Shown in pieces: positions 54,184 through 64,000 of a stretch of DNA of 64,000 bases (positions within the stretch are counted from its first letter, which is position 1; each line of letters opens with the position of its first letter). Source of the DNA: Edaphochlamys debaryana (lineage: Eukaryota; Chlorophyta; Chlorophyceae; Chlamydomonadales); contig JAEHOE010000015.1 of assembly GCA_016858145.1 (NCBI GenBank), positions 620,001-684,000 of the forward strand, written 5' to 3'. The notes below the pieces were generated by a model. That model was not told where the DNA came from and searched no databases. It worked only from the letters and a program-made list of their open reading frames with translations. Position numbers and translations under genes: made by a program.

Positions 54184-57100
54184 CTATTGCTTGGGCAGCG
54201 GCGTTGGCGGTGGCGATGGCGGCGGCTTGGCCTTCCGCGGCTCCGGCGTGACGATCTCGCCATCTGCCGTACCGCCGATCGCTGTACCGTCCTTGATCAG
54301 TCCGTCGGCGAGGTCCTGCGCACGTGCCCCCGGGAGTCATGAGTGCATGCCTTGCTTGCACTAGCCCAACCGGTGCCTTGCGCCACTGGCAACGTACGGT
54401 TCCCACGCCCCCACGCCTCCTCCTGACATGACCACACCGCCCCGACTGTGCGGGTCGCTGCCCCGAGTGCCTCACTTGGAAGGACACCGTGGCCGAGCCC
54501 CGCTTCGCGGCCTTGGGCTGGTTGGCGGCGGGGGACCATCCGGTCATGAAGATGACCTGGCGCCAGCGATCATAGCAACCCGGCGCGGAGCGTCAGCGGT
54601 AGCAGGTGGGCGGGTGGTGGGCGGTACGGCTGGCTCGAGGCCCCTGTAACCCGCCCCTCCCGCCAGCACCTCACCCATATCGTAGTTCCCGCCTGCGCCC
54701 AGCCCAGCCCTCGATAGCCCAGCGCACCCAGCCCGCAGCCAAGAGGAATCACCTGGTATGTGGCGGCCACCGTGCCTGGCTCCCCCTCGCCTCGGAACAT
54801 GGTCTGGTACACAGCGGCAGCCTGGGGGGTGGGGGGCAAGGGGGATGGGCGGTGCTTGAGCTGAGCGGGATTGCGTCGCCTTGCCAGCTGGAGAATGGCG
54901 TGTCGGTCGGGGACGCAACGCAACAGGAGCCGCCAAGGTCTAGCTCGCATACAAGATTCCGCCGAGCAGGGCCTGCCGCGACTCCCTCCTGGACCCCCCT
55001 GGGCCCCTCCCACCCACCGCCAGGGCCGAGTCCCGGGTCAGCGCCCGCCGCCGCTGTGACGCGGCGTTGCTCTCCCCCAGCGCCTGAGGGGGAGGGGGCG
55101 TGAGGGGCGAGGCGCGTTGCCAACCATGCATGTTCCCGCACACGCCACTAGCGCCTGCGCCGAAGAGCAGCCCCCCGCAACACCCACGAGTGACCCTGAC
55201 CCCCCCTGACGGACTGGCACCACCTGCATCTTCCGCCTGGCGCTCGGTCCCCAGCACCGCACCCTCGCAGCCCCGCTCACTCTCAGGTGGTGCACCAGCT
55301 CCATAGGCGAGGGGTAGCCTGCGGGTGTGAGCAGCCCGGCAGCCAGTACCGGCACCTTAGTTGGGGTAGCCTGCGCCAGCAGTCAGGTGGACGGGTGCGT
55401 GCGTGGCAGGCGGCCGCGGTCCCTCAAAGCCCACACGTTAATTGCTGCACGAACCGGTCACTTCCGTCACTCTCCAGTCCGAAGCCGTGCTCGCACAACC
55501 CTCCTGACCCCGCCCCCGCCCCCGCTGCTCCCGAGGACGCTGGGCAAAGGGCGCACCCGCCCCTTCCCCGCCCCTTCCCCGCCCCGATCCTGACCCTTCG
55601 CCCCCGGTCTCCCCCGCCCCAAGGATCCCCCAAGGCACGCGCACCGATGCGGAACGAGTCCACATCCACCGAGGGCAGCCGCAGGTCGGCGCGCGTGAGC
55701 AGGTTGCCAGCGTCACGGACCTGAGGCGGCACGAGGGGTGGGGAGGGGGTGGGGCTGCTGAGGGCTGCCGAGACCCGAACAGGCCTACCAGCAGGCAGGG
55801 CGACCACAGCACCCGCCGCCGCCACACCCGCTGGGCCCACCCAGCCCCCCACACCTGCGCCAGGGGCGACACCACGGCCGACACGCCCCCCTCCCGCTCC
55901 ATCTGGGCCAGGGCGCAAGAGATGCGCATCTCCTGGGAAGGGCGGGGAAGGAGTGCAAAGAGTCAGTTTGCTTGTGCGTGGGCAATGTGTGTTTGGGTGA
56001 AGGCGCTGATGCGCTCTAGGGACAGACCGCAGCGCCATGGGGTCTGCACGCATGTAGTCGACCGGGTCGCGCCCCCGCCCCTGCACCCAGGCCCGCCACG
56101 GCCCCACACCGTACCTGCAGCGTGTCGCCCCCAAACACGGCGGACAGGAACAGACCGTCAGGGACCAGGGCTGCGCGGCACTGAGCCATGGCGCCCTGAG
56201 GGGTGACACAGAGTCGGCAGGGAAAGGGGGAGGCGGTGGCCTGAGCTCAAGGCACGGTGTCCTGCGTGCGTCGAGGCTTTGCACCCAGGTTGCTACTTGT
56301 GGTCCCTGCTAAGATGTCCTGCTCTGCAGCGTCGAGGCTGTCATGCATTGACACAACGGGGCAGTGTAGGGTGTGCGGGGCGCCGCAGCCCGTGGGACCC
56401 GGGCGTTAAGACTTCAGGGCACATGCCCTCCCAAGGTGAACGAAGAAACAGCAAACTATGCTGGGTTTGGTCGAATAGGGCATCGAGGATGATGGGAAAG
56501 TGTGGTGCCACGTGTAGCGGGCTGCCCCGTGCTGACGGGCGGCCCACTGTTCCGCGGCTGCCCCCCGGCTAGCGGAGTTGCTGTGCGTCCGGGCTTTCCG
56601 CAGGCCCCGCCGGGACTGGCGCGGGGCCCGCCCCTTAAGCCCAGACGCGTGATGCAGGCACTTGCAGGTGTGCAGCTGTCCTGCTGTACGGCAGCGTCGT
56701 ACCGCAGCACAGTTGTACGAGCTTTGTGATGCTGCTGCGGTGGTTGACATGACGTAAGCTTCAGCACAACGGGCGGGAGCTCACCGGGAGGTCGTTAGCC
56801 CAATGCAGCCCGAGACAGCTGATGATCACTGCACGGTTCCGCCAGGGGCCAGACACGGGCGGCGGCTTGCGTCAGTGCGTGCGCCCAAGCCACGCATCCC
56901 TCGGCCCACCACCCACCCACCCGCCCACCCACCCATACACGCAGACCCGCCTTCCCACAGACGCTTTCCCTCCCCCCAGTCACCCACGGTCCACGCTCCG
57001 CGGCTGCAGCGGCAGGTGCTCCTCGTCCCCCCGCACGTACAGGACCTCGGGCCACGGCTTGGCGCCCGCCCGCCTCCGCGCCTCCACCTCCTCCCGCTGC

Positions 57101-58685
57101 GCGCCGGGAGAGGGCGCACGGGGCGCTCAGCGCTGTTACCTCCTGTAGTTGGAGCCCGCCCGCCAACCCATGAGCAGGTCTCCCGCATCCCACAGCTCTC
57201 CAATTCTATGGAACAATCAGATACAGACAGCTAGACAAGACCAGTACCGCAGGACAAGCGCAGTGCCACAACGGGTGAGTCTGGACTGCAGCCGGACGCT
57301 CGGGAAGCATCCCAACGTCTGCAGGGGCCGCACCTGTATCCGCTGCAGCATGGCCGGCGAGGGGTCCACCACAATGACCCGCTCGATGCCCGCACGGCCC
57401 CCCGCGAGCTGCCCCACCACCGACAGCGCTGCGAGGTGGGACGGGCGGGAGTGGGGTTGCGGCTTGGGGGTGTGGCCAATGCATATCGAGCGCCGGGTGT
57501 TGGCGGCCAAGGGAGGCATACCGCGGCTTGCTGACGGCCAAGCATATCCACAAGCCACGTAACCACAGCGCCCCGACCGCAGGATCGAAGCCCGAAGGCC
57601 ACACGCACTTCCCACGTTCGCGCCAGCCCCCAGCCTCGGCAGCCCGTGTGCCCCGTCCTTCCTCCCCAGCCCTACTGACTTTCCCGTTCCCCAAGTTGCC
57701 TCACCCGCTCCCCCCAGCACCACGGCGGTGGGGAAGGCGCGCTTGCAGTCCTCCAGTCGGTCCAGGAGCCGCTCGCTGACCGCCCCCAGCAGCGGGTCGG
57801 TCGGGTCCTGCAGCGCGGCCGCCCGGTCCCTCTGCAGCGCCTTGAGCGGGCTGCGGAGGGTGGGGTGGGGTGGGGTGGGGTGGGTGCACGGTAAGATGGG
57901 GCATCGAACGGGAGGGTGGCCGGTGCAGGCGCTGCGGCCGCAGTTGTGGAGCGGCAAGGCGGGAAGCGGCTGGGCAAGGGGCCAGGGAAGCGCGTTGGCG
58001 GCTCTGAAGGGGCTTCCAAACTTAACCTCCAACGTTGGTCCCATATCCCAAGCCCTGCTCCATTCCACGTCTCTCCGCACCGGTCAAACACCTCCATCAC
58101 GGGGCCCAGCTCCTCATCTCGGTCCAGGGCGCCGGCGCCAGGCAGGGGCCGCGGCCCCCGAGTCGCGGGCCCCTCCCCCCCGCCCCGGCTGCTGCTGCCA
58201 CTGCCCCCGCTGCCGTGTAGCCACCGCACGGAGGCCGTGGAGGATGGCGCGGGACGTGGGGGTGCTGCAGGGCCCAACGGGGGCCAGGTCCAGGGGGAAA
58301 GGGGGCCGCTGTGGCTGCGCCGCCTGGGAGGCGGGTGCTGGGGCCAGCCGCGGCTAGCGCAGGCCGGGGCGGGGCCTGCGCTGTGCGCGGAGCTATAGCT
58401 TAAGCTACGGCGATGGACGAAGGACCATACGCTCTGATGGACCGTAAGCGCCTCCGCACCGCATCCGCTCGTGGCAGCCGGGCCGGGTTCCGTGCGTGCC
58501 GCTGACGCCACCGGTGCGGGGCCGTCTGCACCGGGCGTTGTGGAGGCGTGCCGCAGCCCCGCAGCAGGGACCCCAAGAGAAGGTCGCAGAAGGTGTGTGA
58601 GCCATGACAGCGGCGCAGCGGGGGCAGAAGCACCAGAGGCCAGCGCCGCGAGGGCGCTGACCGTGGTCTGAGACTGGCCACGCAT
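54184..58685 (-). CDS. NDUFAF5: NDUFAF5, arginine hydroxylase / complex I assembly factor
   Basis: Mitochondrial methyltransferase-fold protein which in animals hydroxylates an arginine of the NDUFS7 subunit during early complex I assembly. Thirteen exons join in phase: 58685-58081, 57850-57705, 57428-57334, 57096-56988, 56828-56785, 56195-56115, 55932-55855, 55720-55645, 55318-55281, 55083-55018, 54821-54753, 54556-54476 and 54315-54184, giving 539 residues. The first about 190 residues are Ala/Pro/Ser/Arg-rich: a mitochondrial presequence plus a low-complexity extension. Family motifs are VMEVFDR, SCLGLHWANDLP, AVFGGDTLQEMR, MEREGGVSAVVSPLAQVRD, ADLRLPSVDVD, ESNAASQRR, AAAVYQTMF, VIFMTGW and KRGSATVSF. 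The SAM-site motif reads LGGAGAL instead of the usual LDLGCGRG. The animal protein has about 345 residues; the excess is at the N-terminus. Confidence 0.95.
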
Positions 58686-59035
58686 GCCTCCCGTGTGCTC
58701 TCGCCTACTGCGCGATCAATCACTCATGGACCAGGGATCGCTCTGCGCGAGGGCGCGGTGGCTGAGGCGCGTGCGGAGGCAAGCTTGGCGCGGGACGGTG
58801 CGCGAGTTGCTGCAAGCGCACAGACGCAGCGTCCAACCGCTTTGCGCAATGTGTAGAGTAGATCAGTAGCCTGCACGGAGGTGCACCGGACAAACATGAG
58901 CCGAGGGAGCACTGCGATGAAGCGTGCACATGCTAGGGCTGGCCCATCACCTGCCCAAACTCATCCGAATGCTCACAGCACCTAGATTACGCACGTGGTG
59001 CTGAGCCACGCGCTCTTCCTTACCGGCGTGCGGCG
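58686..59035. promoter_or_regulatory. Bidirectional promoter, NDUFAF5 / NDUFAF7-like
   Basis: Only 350 bp separate the outward-facing ATGs of two complex I assembly-factor genes, so both promoters and 5' UTRs must fit here. No TATA box was recognised. Confidence 0.6.
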
Positions 59036-62000
59036 ATGAGCCGGCTGCTGTCCAATCGGGCAGTCGCTGACGCCGTTCGGCAGGGCCTTAGCACACCTGG
59101 GCTTTTCCTCTGTCAACTACAGTTAGGAGCTTCAAAACCTAGCCCGGGAGCTTGGTTCAGCAGCGCGGCATCCGCTCAGCCCGCGACATCCACCGACGCG
59201 GAGCGGCAACGCAGCGGCGCAGCAGGAGGCTCGGCCCCGTCGGCCTCAGCACAGGCGCCAGGCGGGTGGGCGGCGACAGCAGCCGGGGTCGGCGCCCCGG
59301 CCGCGCCCGCCGGCCCGGCCTCCGCAACACCCCACGCGCCGCAGGACCCCACTCCCGCCAGCGGGGCCCAAAGCCAACCCACCCCAGCGGATGCTGCAGC
59401 GGCTCCAGACCCTGTGGCGGCGGAGGAGGCGGCCATAGCGGCGCAGCTGGTGCCTCCGCCGGCGCAGCTGCTGCAGGTGGTCCCCACGCCCGAGGGGGCG
59501 CGTCGGGACCGACTGCTGGTGCGGGACTTCATTCAGAACTCCCTGTACCACCCGGTGCGAGGGAGAAGGGGAGGTGGGGAGAGGAGACACAGAGTGGGGA
59601 GCACGAGGCTTGGTCGCAAGGAGAGAGCGCAAGGGCAAGGACCAAGGAGGGAAGTGGGTTGCCGGAGGCGAGGAGGGGCTTGCGGAAATAGGGGTGCCAG
59701 GAGGAGACCCGGGGCAGCACCTGCCGCCGTGAGGCCTGCCGTGCCCCCTTTACGTGGGTCCTTGCGGCCGCGGAGGCGTATTACGGTAGCTCTGCAGCAC
59801 CCGCTGGGGTGGCATGGCCGCTGGGGAGGCAGCCCCGCCTTGGACTGCCTCGGATCGCGTCCCGACCCCAGCTGAGGGTGCGCACCGAGCCGCAGGGCAG
59901 CCCCTGCCCGTCCCATACCTTCCCCCGCCCATCCTCATCCCCTCCCTCCATCCCTGCGCCTGCCTTAACCTTTACCACCAGACGCTGGGGTACTTCAACG
60001 CTCCCACGCCGCCCGTGGGCAGCGTGGGCGGCCCCATCAACTACTGGAAGATCTACTGCCGGGATGAGTTCAACATCCTCATCAGCAACAAGTACAAGGA
60101 GCTGGAGGTACGAGCAGGGAAGCTGACGGGAAGTTGCGGGGGCCATAGCGTTGTGGGGGCAGCGGGGGCTGGGAGGAGTGAGCGACGAGGGGGCCCTGAG
60201 GGGCTGTGGAGGTGCGCCGAAGGGCACAGCGTTTGGCTCGAGCCCGGCGCCCACATCGCTGACCCCGGCCCGGACTGGCCTGACCCACCTCGCAGACGTC
60301 CTTCCTGACCCCCGCGGAGCTGTTCAGCCCCTGGTACGGCGCCTGCATCGCTCGCCACATGGTGGAGCACAGACGGTGGGGCGGGGGCACGGGTGCGGGT
60401 GCAGGAGGTGGATCTCACGTGCGCTTGGCTTGCGGCCACCGCCGCAAACTGCTGCGTGCCCTAGGTCAGTCACTCATCCCTACCCGGTCTCTCTCTTCCC
60501 TGCCCTCTGCCATCACAAACCGCGCCGCCGCCCCCACTGCCTCTCCCCTGATACAAACAAGGATTCCCTGGCGTCAGCGCGATCACGCTCAGGAACTTAC
60601 ACCCCCTCCCCCCCACTCCCCCGCAGGCACCACCTGGGTATGGAGGGCCAGCCGCTGGTGGTGGTGGAGGTGGGGGGCGGCAACGGCACGCTGGCGAGGG
60701 ACGTGCTGGACTGGCTGCGGGACAACCGGCCGCAGGTGGGGACCCGGGGGGGGGCTTAGCGGGTGGGGTGGGGAGAGGGTGGAGGCGCGGGAGGGCGGGC
60801 TCTGAGGAGCAGGTTGGGCGGTCCGCGGGGCCGGGCTGGCGTCGCTGAGGAGGGTTGCAGTTGCTGCAGGTCGCCTAGGGGCCAGGTGACTAAGGGGGGC
60901 AGTGGGGATGAGGTGGGGATGCGGGGCGGGGCGCCGGGCCTCCGCGGCTTGGGGGAGGCAGGGTGAGGGCAAGGGTAGCCCGTGGGTTTGGCTGACGTGG
61001 ACACCGCCGGCGCCCCTCGCTCTGGCCTGCGCAGGATTACGCCGTGACGTCGTACACGTGTCTGGAGATCTCCACCAGCTTGGCGGCGCGGCAGTACGAC
61101 AAGGTAAGGTGCCGTACAGGCTCTCCCAGACGCCCCTGCTCTCCTCTCTGACCCTGTCCCAGCCCTGCTACCCCGCCCTACCTCCCGCTCCTGGCCCCAT
61201 CCTCGCTCCTGCCTCCCTCCTTCCTTCCCTCAACCTCTACCCAACCGCCAACCACCAGGTGGTACGGCTGGGCGGCCACGGCGGCAAGTTCCACCTACGG
61301 CGCGGATCTGGGCTGGATCCCGCCACGTGGGGCGGCACCGCGCCCGACTGGCAGCACACGTTCGTACTCATGATGGAGGTGCTCGACAACCTGCCCCACG
61401 ACAAGTGGGTGGCCATGAGGGGGGCCCTTGGCGCGGGGAAGACGGGTCGAGGGCAGGCCGATACTTGGCAGCTTGGAAGGGCGTCCTGCAAGCGCGATAT
61501 TCGCTTTTGGAGGGGCCTTGTCGCGAGCGTGTGGGAGCGGGGCCATGGCGATGCTTGGGGCTTCAGTGGACTGTAGACACCAGTGTGGGGCTTGTGTGCT
61601 CACGCCCACGCAAGGGCGTCCGTGTGTGGTACACTGCGCCCAATGCCCCGTAACCCGCCCCTCTCCCCCGCGACAGGGTCTTCCGGCGGCGGCCCAGCGA
61701 CCCCTGGCAGCAGGCCGTCATCCGCCCCCTGGCCTCCTCCCCCTCCTCCTCCCCCCCCTCCTCCCCCTCCGCCGCCTCCTCCCCCTCCTCCCCCTCCTCC
61801 GCACCCTCCATGGAGCGCGGCCCCTGGCTAGAGGTGGGGGAGCCCCTGCTCGACCCCCTGGTGCGCCGCACGCTGGCCGCCGTGTACCGCCCCCCCACGC
61901 GGGAGCAGCAGCTGGACGAGCGGTTCAACAGGGTGCTGGACTTCATCCTGGCCAGGGGTGGGTACAGGGGGGGTTGGAGGGGGGGTTGGAGGGGGGGTTG

Positions 62001-63762
62001 GAGGGGGGGTTGGAGGGGGGGTTGGAGGGGGGGTTGGAGGGGGGTGGGGTGTGTGTGGACGCTACCGGGCCTTGTCTGGCCAGGGGTGGGTGGAGGCGTG
62101 GTGTGGTAAGTAACTCTCGCGGGCTTAACCCAGGCGAGAGGTGGTGGGCGCTATCACCTGACCCGACGCGCTCTTCCCGCCCGGGCCTCCTCCACACAAC
62201 CCGCCCCTTCCCGGCCCCACTGCACCACGACCACCACCACCACCCCACCCCCTCCCGCACGCCGCCCTCCCGCAGACGCGCAGCCCGCCAGCCGCGACGA
62301 GGTGCTGTGGCTCCCCACCGCCGCCGCCGCCTTCATGGAGCTGCTGCACGCGCTGCGCCCCAACCACTCCCTCATCGCCGCGGACTTCGACAAGCTGCCC
62401 GACGTGCGCCTGCCGGGGCGCAACGCGCCGCTGGTGGCGGAGAAGGTGCGGCGGCGCGACGGGTGTGCGGCGCTGCGGGGTGTGAGGGGTGTGCGGCGGC
62501 GCAGGGTGTGCGGGGTGTGCGATGGGGTGGCGTGCTGCTTGCTGCGTGGGGTGGTGGGACTGGGCTGGGTTGGGTCTGGGGCCGGGGTGGGGTGGGGGGG
62601 GTTGGAGGAGAGGGGGGCTTGACGGCGTGGGGGCGTGGGGTGAGGACGGGCATGAGCGTCGGGGTGGGTAAGGGCTGCTTGGCAGGGAGCGTTTGGCAGG
62701 GACGGCGTCGCCAGGTGCTAAACACGAGCGCGGCATATCGGTCCGTCGAATTCATCTCTGCCGTCTGCAACCGCAACATTCTCCTTCTTCATATGGTACC
62801 CCGCCAAGCAGGTGGGCGGCCGCAACATCGACCACGACACTCTCTTTGTGCCCTGGGGCAGCGCCGACATATTCTTCCCCACCGACTTCGACGCACTGTG
62901 CGCCCTCTACAAGGCCAGTGCGGAGCACGTGTGGGGGCCCGCACCGGCCGCGCCCGCGGCCCCGGCCCCCGGGACACCACCCGGCGCGGCCGGGGCCGGC
63001 GCGGCGGCGCCCGCGCCAGCAGCAGCAGCAGCCGGGGAAGGCGGGGCAGGGGCGGGGGCGGCGGTGACGACTTCGGATGGCGCGGGAGGGGACATCAATG
63101 CGGAGCACTTCCGGCAGGTACGGCAGAAGCGGCCTGAGAAGCGTTAGGGGCGGGGCCCTAGCGAGAGTGTGCTACTGCCATGTACGTCCCACACCCCATA
63201 CCGCTCACCGCCGCCAATGGCTCAACCCGCTCAAACCCACGCCGCCCTGTGTCCCTCCCACCTACCCACCTGACCAGTGACCCCCCCCCCCCTTTACAAC
63301 CTTTCCCCCATCCCCCCACCCACCCCCACCCCAGGGCGCCGTGATCAAGCGCTACCGGGAGATGTTCAACACAGCCACCATTTGCGCATTCAACCCCATG
63401 GTCGACGACTTCGTAAACGCACGGTACGTTGCCATGGCCCCGAAACACCCCCAACCGACCATGCCCTACCCCTCGGTCCCGCTGAGCCCCTTCCCCTGAC
63501 TACCAACCCAACCGACCAGACCCCCGGCGACACTGCTACCGCAGCCCTGAACAGCCCTCCTCAGCTCAGGCGTCAGGCCCGCCCGGTTAGGCCCACCTGA
63601 CTCCTTCCCCGACCCCCCCAATGCACCCCCCTTCTCCCCCCCCCCTCCCCCCCCTCCCCCCCTCCCCCCCTCCCCCCCTCCCCCCCTCCCCCCCTTCCCC
63701 CCAGGTTCTTCTTCGGGGACTCCAAGGACCGCTACCCGCCGGGCCAGCCGCGGCCAGTCAAG
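59036..63762 (+). CDS. NDUFAF7-like / DUF185 (MidA-family) methyltransferase, 3' end outside window
   Basis: Mitochondrial SAM-dependent methyltransferase-fold protein. The animal member NDUFAF7 dimethylates an arginine of NDUFS2; land plants have related DUF185 proteins. Eleven visible exons join in phase: 59036-59554, 59982-60107, 60296-60375, 60627-60735, 61035-61103, 61259-61404, 61677-61957, 62276-62445, 62812-63117, 63335-63423 and 63705-63762, giving 651 codons, and continue past an intron at 63763. The N-terminus (MSRLLSNRAVADAVRQ, Arg/Ser/Ala) suits a mitochondrial presequence, followed by about 110 Ala/Pro-rich residues. Core motifs are RDFIQNSLYHPTLGYFN, FLTPAELFSPWYG, the SAM loop VVEVGGGNGTLARDVL, SYTCLEIS and MMEVLDNLPHDK. 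Ser/Pro-rich (exon 7) and Ala-rich (exon 9) insertions interrupt the domain. It matches the plant-type DUF185 branch better than human NDUFAF7. Confidence 0.86.
61967..62038 (+). repeat. 12-bp G-rich tandem repeat in intron
   Basis: Six perfect tandem copies of GGGGGGGTTGGA, just after the donor of intron 7 of the NDUFAF7-like gene. The G-runs could form quadruplexes in DNA or pre-mRNA. Confidence 0.9.
63624..63702 (+). repeat. (C7T)n polypyrimidine tract at an acceptor
   Basis: About eight irregular units of CCCCCCCT run directly into the CCAG acceptor of the last visible exon of the NDUFAF7-like gene. This is an extreme form of the polypyrimidine tract and a likely length-variable site. 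Confidence 0.85.
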
Positions 63763-64000
63763 GTGGGTTAGCGAATCTGTTGAGGCCCTCGTGACGTGCA
63801 GGGCACTTCTGGGATGCCCGGCGGTGTGTTGCTCCGCATGGCCTCAGACCTGGAGATACGGCTCATGTCCAGCATAGCGTCCCGGGCCCAGCTTGCCGCG
63901 CTGGCTCTCGGGGGCTGACCCTCGCGAACCTCTGCAATATGTCGGTCATGATCCCAGCCTCGGAAATTCTGCTTAATGCGGGGCCTGTTGTCCAGGGCCT

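Noticed and set aside
61967..62038. Regular short repeats considered as a CRISPR array
   Set aside because: The 12-bp units are contiguous with no spacers and sit in an intron of a nuclear gene.

Overview
The window looks like nuclear DNA of a chlamydomonadalean (volvocine-type) green alga. It is very GC-rich. Almost every gene is split by many short GC-rich introns with GTGAGT/GTGCGT-like donors and CAG acceptors, and several genes end near the green-algal TGTAA polyadenylation motif. The gene set fits a photosynthetic flagellate: a ciliary transition-zone protein (meckelin), a chloroplast galactolipid synthase, a plastid-type glutathione S-transferase and two mitochondrial complex I assembly factors. 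No bacterial operons, CRISPR arrays, rRNA or convincing tRNA genes were seen. Exon coordinates were set by hand from splice motifs, reading phase and family conservation. In every gene except the MYND-finger gene, the phases close over all visible exons.

Layout. 1-4177 (-): meckelin/TMEM67, running off the left edge. 4630-6901 (+): unrecognised membrane protein, head-to-head with meckelin. 8451-12742 (-): large MYND-finger protein whose C-terminal finger is broken by a frameshift and a TGA. 13747-15659 (-): TlpA-like thioredoxin with an extra C-terminal helical domain. 16640-21603 (+): monogalactosyldiacylglycerol (MGDG) synthase. 23053-26980 (+): KCTD-type T1/BTB domain fused to a PHR domain. 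27803-32700: two direct copies of a roughly 1.4-kb segment. The left copy carries a 339-bp hAT-like MITE and a stranded first exon of the VHS-GAT gene. The right copy holds the empty MITE site and the shared promoter region of intronless eIF6 (30549-31286, -) and the complete VHS-GAT (TOM1-like) gene (32440-36800, +). 37642-40114 (+): plastid-type GST with an 18-nt microexon. 43497-45779 and 49603-51682 (+): two diverged paralogues of a family I do not recognise, sharing a nearly identical 173-bp core and set in gene-poor DNA. 54184-58685 (-) and 59036 to beyond the right edge (+): NDUFAF5 and an NDUFAF7-like/DUF185 (MidA) protein, head-to-head across 350 bp.

How they work together. The genes do not form one pathway. 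Four head-to-head pairs stand out: meckelin/unknown membrane protein, redoxin/MGDG synthase, eIF6/VHS-GAT and NDUFAF5/NDUFAF7-like. The last pair links two SAM-methyltransferase-fold complex I assembly factors and is the most suggestive of co-regulation. The least described content is the paralogue pair around 43-52 kb, the T1-PHR fusion, the redoxin with the added domain, and the duplication with its filled and empty transposon sites.
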